Assembly (NCBI RefSeq): GCF_965363235.1
Contig: NC_134842.1
Location: 3,375,112 to 3,439,111 of the forward strand
Direction: 5' to 3'
DNA: 64,000 bases
Source: Mytilus galloprovincialis
Taxonomy: Eukaryota; Mollusca; Bivalvia; Mytilida; Mytilidae
In this document: positions 60,101-64,000 of the stretch, piece after piece
Layout of the letters: each line of letters opens with the position of its first letter
Numbering within the stretch: the first letter of the stretch is position 1
Notes under the pieces: generated by a model
What the model was told of the DNA's origin: nothing
What the model saw: only the letters and a program-made list of their open reading frames with translations
The model's database searches: none
Translations under genes and position numbers: made by a program

Positions 60101-63100
60101 CAGAATGTTGAAATTTGTGAAATTTGGCATACAGTTTGCTAACCCGAATAATTCAGTCCCTCTCCGTAATCGATCTTCCCTACTTACGTAATGTAGTAAG
60201 CGGAATATAACGACTAAATTATTCGGGTTAACAGTTTGCAAGTTTGTCCGACTTGCTGAGCAAACAAGTAACACATTTACACAACGCAGAGTACACTATA
60301 CTACATGTATTGTATGTACCAAGTCAAGAATATGACAGCTGTTTATCATTCTTTTTATGTTTTTCAGCTTTTGATTTCGTCATTTGATAAGGGATTTTTT
60401 CGTTTTGATTTTTTCTTGGAGTTTTGTTATTTTATTTTTTGGAATGTGTATTTTATCATGATCATTATTTTTCCTCATAATTTCCACAAAATCTTTCTTG
60501 ACTGTTTTCAAAATTGTATTGTATCGTCCCGAACATGCATGAACTATTTGCCACTGAACGTTAAACAACCATCAAACCGAGCAATTAAAAAACTGTTAAA
60601 TGAATCATTTTTTTTTAAATACTATATTTCTGCATCACGGGATGCAGTGATGATACCACCATTGTCTAATATGATGGAGTTAAAAATCAGTAATTCGGAT
60701 GAATCTCACGTGAAATGTTTCATTTAATTTTCACGTAAACTTAACAAAAATCTGAAGGTATTTTTTATGGTTTTAATCAAATTTTAGAACAAAGACATTA
60801 TTTAAATAATTTTATTTCAAATATTTACGTGAATTTAACGTGTACAAAATTCCTGTAATTTATGCATGAACTATTATCATAAGATTCACATGGAACCTGT
60901 TTACGCAAGTTTCAAGTCATGATATGCTCGTTTGATGTGAAAATCGGACGATATTGATATTAATTCATATGAGTGAAATTCCATGTGCAGGACGAAATAA
61001 AATGATATCTGATTCAGTAGAATTTTATATTGCATTACTAGGAACTTTACGACAGTCGACAGGGGAAATGAAAATAAAATATACTCATTCAGATCCCGAC
61101 ACATATTTTGTTCTCCATTTCTCTGAGAAGGAATAACGTTATATTCCGTACACCATAACATCACACGTTTTTGGTCAAATTCTAGGCCTATCGATCAACT
61201 TTGAAGCCATTTATTTCAAAAACAAGGATGGTGACATATGAGTTTCTATACGTGTATGGATTCACTATGCAATCCTGGATATTATGTTAGTTTTTTGTTT
61301 TTCTCCGTATATAAGAAAATAGCCATCCATTCGAAAATCTAAAAAAGTAAGCCGAAAACAAGGCATTTCCCCTTTATACCTAAGTAAATTTGTCGCCAAA
61401 ATTGACGTTTTCCTATGAAAATTACAAAAAAACAAAAATGGTGACCCCAATTTTTTATTACATATTCCGATGTAACTCGATTCAAAGTACACGTATGCCA
61501 AAAATTTTGGAAATCGGGAGATATGCCATTCGGTATCGTGTTACCTTAACCTGAAAAAGACAATCAATTAGTACCATTGTTTGCAACAAGCAACAATGAC
61601 ATTGCAAAATACAAACAACAGAAAACTGATTCTAATAAAAACAAAAATCTTTCACAGCATATCCAAGCAACCTAACGATAGTAGAGGAAGATTCTCAACA
61701 CGTCGTGTACGGGTATCTCAATCGTGAACTGAAACTGAACTGTACTGTTAATCATGGAATTCCAAATGGAAAATTGGTATGGATGGTTCACAATCAAACC
61801 CTAGAGGAAAAAACAACAGCATCGTTAGTTTATTCATTCGTACCGAAACAACCAGACCATTTGCAAAACTATACATGTGCAACAAAAAGCGATTTAGCAC
61901 AATATTCTATGGAACGCACTGTTCAATTGTTTATCTACAGTAAGTATATATATATATATTCATTAGATTGTTCTTTATTAAAGCTTCATATTTCTTTGAT
62001 ATTGTTTTTTACCGACGGAATGTTATAAATTGATTTTTCTTTGCCAGTATATTTATTTAAGATTTACAGTTTTAATAACGAAACTACTATTTTGGTTCAT
62101 TAGTGTTTCTCGTTTCTCATTATAGACCGTTTGTATTACATTTTAATTGTTTTTACACTCGTTTGGGGCTCTTTATAGCTTGCTGCTTTGGAGAACGTAC
62201 TTTGACCTATAATGGTTTACTTTTTCAAAGAGAGACATTGAAGGAGAGTTGTCCCATCTTCTATATATTTGTCATTCTCGTGGGATTTTGTCTATATGTG
62301 TTACATTTTAGTGTTATGTCGTTGTTCTCCTCTTATATTTAATGCGTTTCCCTCGGTTTTAGTTTGTTATCCCGATTTTGTTTTTTGTCCATGGATTTAT
62401 GAGTTTTGAACAGCGGTATACTACTGTTGCCTTTATCTATACTATATAAAGAAAATTCGGACAACAAATGATTGCTGAATTATAATCATGCATTTCCAAC
62501 ATGTTGTTGAAGCCTTGGATACAATCTATAGTGATGCTTAATATTGTTGTTTTTCTGTATTTTTGTCCTTGCAATTCAGAAGATTCTCTGTATTCATACA
62601 TCGCTAACGTTCTAATTTTCCAATTTATAAATTGTTATGTAGGACGAAAACTAAGATAGTGTGTATTTTTCGAGACATCGTATGTTGAACATATATTGTT
62701 GTTTTGTCTGTTCAACACTCAAATTGTGTGTAATCATGGTTGTGTATTATTTTGTAAACAGTGCCGCCCAAAGTATTGATTTCGTTGAATAAAACACTTG
62801 GTATTGCTAAAGGAGAAGATTTGACATTGTTCTGCAACTACAGTTCAAACCACGAGGTAAAATACTTGAAATGGGATAAAATGTTCCAACACAAAAATCC
62901 ACTGGATGAGCGATCAAAGTATTTAAACATTAAGAGCATTAATAGGCAACATGCAGGAAAGTACAGATGCACCGTCACAAATCTGGCCGGACGCGCGTCA
63001 GATATCGTGACCATTCAAGTATATTGTAAGTTCTATTATTGTTAATTTTACAATAAAAATTCAAATTGCCAAAATCTACATAATTGCATATAATGCATAA

Positions 63101-64000
63101 TGTGTTTACGCATAATTTTCATGGTCCATGAATTACATATATACACACAGAAATTTTTTATCACTTCCACGTTTTTTCGAAAGTACAAATATTACGATAA
63201 GAGTCATTGGATTCCGGAAAAAATGTTGGCAAAAATGGTAATACAGCCTGTTAGGAAATAGCATTAGCTTAATGAAAAACACGACGAATTGAAACAAAAA
63301 ATGATACTTTGATGAATAGATTGTCACAATACACTTAAGTATGGATCGCCTATTTTAAGTATGGATCGTCTCAGTTCGTTTTGCACGATACTATTGCCAT
63401 TTCATTTAGACGACGTCCATGGTAAGTCTGTTAACGATTTCCATTGTTCAATATTTAAATTCGAGTGGATGAAAGAACAACGTGATTGGTTGCAGGACTT
63501 AACCTTGTGTCTCATCCCTATAATCGTACCAGAGGAAACACATTGAGTTAACTCCGCAAATGGTACAAATGCAATTCTTTAGATACAAATTTTGTGACTT
63601 TAATTTAATAGTAAAATCAAGTGTTCAGCATAACCACATATCTTCTGATTATCATAATGATGTAGCTTATTTTTTTCATTTTTATTATAAATTAATAAAT
63701 CTTCTCCATGATGAAGCATATCGTGTGATTTTCAACATAATTTGTTTCTAATTTCCCAGATCCGCCAACAGTAAATGTCATATTTGAAGACCGCGGTAGC
63801 TATAAACAATTGAACTGTTTAGCTAATGGATTACCCGATCGATACATCTTTACAAGGTGGGAACATAGGTCTGACTGTTATGATCTGATCAGATATCTTC
63901 CTGACGATGGCAGTGGTAGACTAATACTTGCAAACACCAAAGGAGAGACAGATCGCCATCACGACAGAGGACTTTATATTTGTCACGCTTCTAATAAAGT
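54111..64000 (+). CDS. Gene B: tandem paralogue of gene A, truncated by the window edge
   Basis: Exons: 54111-54162 (probable signal peptide), 54493-54786 (Ig1), 61658-61939 (Ig2), 62762-63025 (Ig3), 63760-64000+ (Ig4, cut). All Ig exons are phase 1-1 and follow gene A in order, size (294/282/264 nt against 303/279/252) and motifs: VWxGPxN and REDEGHYKC in Ig1, GIPxGxxxW and PxxPDHLQNYTC in Ig2, NYSSNHEVKYLKW and GKYRCTVTNLAG in Ig3, WEHRSD and RGLYIC in Ig4. Sequence has diverged well beyond allelic difference. The transmembrane region and tail are outside the window, so whether it keeps ITIMs is unknown. Confidence 0.8.
54493..54786 (+). CDS. Gene B Ig domain 1
   Basis: Acceptor atttacag, donor gtaagt, phase 1-1, 98 codons. 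VILSC, IVWQGPANYS and REDEGHYKC; counterpart of 8060-8362. Confidence 0.9.
55005..55790 (-). pseudogene. Degenerate reverse transcriptase (family R3), palm region to 3' end
   Basis: Minus-strand reading gives fragments of an RT palm: a G-I-(S/P)-M-G-T-N motif, the catalytic box in RYTDDVFSLNN, then PIELEIND, SASYLDLHLEID and PAYGVYISQLI, with frame breaks. I recognise this as an abundant mussel RT family but cannot place it in a clade with certainty. Confidence 0.78.
55800..56120 (+). repeat. Interspersed repeat, family R2 (long copy, forward)
   Basis: CACCAGCAGCGGTATCGACC through ATTGGATCC-like blocks to AGACGAAACGCGCGTCTGG and GGTTCCTTGATAACG. The 110-codon ORF at 55693-56025 is contained in this and the RT repeat and is not a gene. 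Confidence 0.75.
56830..57603. repeat. Cluster of eight TGTCCMCTACGWAAC motifs
   Basis: Copies start near 56830, 57023, 57179, 57210 (reverse), 57364, 57384, 57408 and 57588. Most read TGTCCACTACGAAACG or differ by one or two bases; spacing is irregular. The copies at 57179 and 57210 face each other and could form a hairpin. Not a coding repeat: the copies fall in different frames. Confidence 0.8.
60140..60230. mobile_element. 91-bp MITE with perfect 9-bp target duplication
   Basis: Inverted ends TAACCCGAATAATT(C/T)AGT match in 17 of 18 positions. The direct repeat ACAGTTTGC flanks both sides (60131-60139 and 60231-60239). A 9-bp duplication points to a Mutator-like origin. Confidence 0.85.
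61658..61939 (+). CDS. Gene B Ig domain 2
   Basis: Acceptor ctttcacag, donor gtaagt, phase 1-1, 94 codons. KLNCTVNHGIPNGKLVW and DHLQNYTC; counterpart of 9727-10005. Confidence 0.9.
61940..62761 (+). other. Gene B intron Ig2-Ig3
   Basis: 0.8 kb, mostly an R4 repeat in forward orientation (about 62150-62455). Confidence 0.55.
62762..63025 (+). CDS. Gene B Ig domain 3
   Basis: Acceptor tttgtaaacag, donor gtaagt, phase 1-1, 88 codons. LTLFCNYSSNHEVKYLKW and GKYRCTVTNLAG; counterpart of 11095-11346. Confidence 0.92.
63026..63759 (+). other. Gene B intron Ig3-Ig4
   Basis: 0.73 kb, no recognisable feature; ORFs of about 60 codons inside have no support. Confidence 0.45.
63760..64000 (+). CDS. 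Gene B Ig domain 4 (partial, window edge)
   Basis: Acceptor atttcccag, phase 1 entry, open to the end of the window. PPTVNV, QLNC, WEHRSD, GLYICHASNK; counterpart of 13703-13996. One extra Cys (SDCYD) occurs between the core pair. Confidence 0.88.

Larger units (their letters stand above)
56205..61549. mobile_element. 5.35-kb element with TTAA-ended inverted repeats
   Basis: The left end TTAAGGTAACACGATACC (continuing CGAATGAC) is mirrored at the right end (61525-61549, read on the minus strand as the same string continuing CGAATGGC): 24 of 25 positions match. TTAA at both extremities is the piggyBac-type target site. No long transposase ORF is present (longest about 140 codons, itself a repeat), so it is non-autonomous or decayed. 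It sits inside gene B's intron and contains a 91-bp MITE and a motif cluster. Confidence 0.65.
54787..61657 (+). other. Gene B large intron between Ig1 and Ig2
   Basis: 6.87 kb, against 1.36 kb for the same intron in gene A. Composed of an RT pseudogene (55005-55790), an R2 repeat (55800-56120) and a 5.35-kb inverted-repeat element (56205-61549). Removing that element leaves about 1.5 kb. Confidence 0.7.

Noticed and set aside
60305..60727. 140-residue plus-strand ORF
   Set aside because: Begins in a repeat (GTACCAAGTCAAGAATATGA...) and ends in another common repeat block; hydrophobic composition follows from T-rich DNA.
1..64000. tRNA, rRNA or CRISPR features
   Set aside because: None recognised by eye; the motif cluster at 56830-57603 has irregular spacing and is not a CRISPR array.

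Overview
The window looks like nuclear DNA from a marine bivalve, most likely a mussel (Mytilus or a close relative). It is AT-rich, coding sequence sits in short exons separated by long introns, and introns and spacers are filled with short interspersed repeats I recognise as typical of mussel genomes. That species assignment rests on recognition, not on a search.

The main content is a cluster of immunoglobulin-superfamily (IgSF) receptor genes in two orientations. Gene A (+, about 5100-28503) can be assembled from splice sites and reading phase into a roughly 815-residue type I membrane protein: signal peptide, four Ig domains, a fifth Ig-like domain without the canonical cysteines, one FN3 domain, a transmembrane helix, and a long tail with two ITIM-like motifs 24 residues apart. 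Gene C (-, 44018 to 36433) encodes a smaller IgSF protein with a V-like domain, a cysteine-rich Ig-like domain split over two exons, a transmembrane helix and a 22-residue tail without tyrosine motifs; an unrecognised 182-residue open exon lies upstream in compatible phase. Gene B (+, from about 54111, running off the right edge) repeats gene A's first four Ig domains in the same order and phase, so it is a diverged tandem paralogue.

Left flank (1-5000): a small C2H2 zinc-finger ORF followed by a purine tract and a sequence with LTR features, then a MITE and AT-rich spacer. Between A and C (28.5-36 kb): a 5'-truncated LINE with a hexamer tail. Between C and B (46-54 kb): repeat-rich spacer with no convincing gene. 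Intron 1 of gene B carries a 5.35-kb TTAA-bounded inverted-repeat element, which explains most of that intron's length and holds a cluster of an unexplained 16-bp motif.

If expressed as modelled, gene A would be a cell-surface receptor able to recruit SH2-domain phosphatases. The neighbouring paralogue and the inverted IgSF gene suggest a locus growing by duplication, as in immune or self-recognition receptor families. That function is inference; the exon structure and motifs are visible in the sequence.
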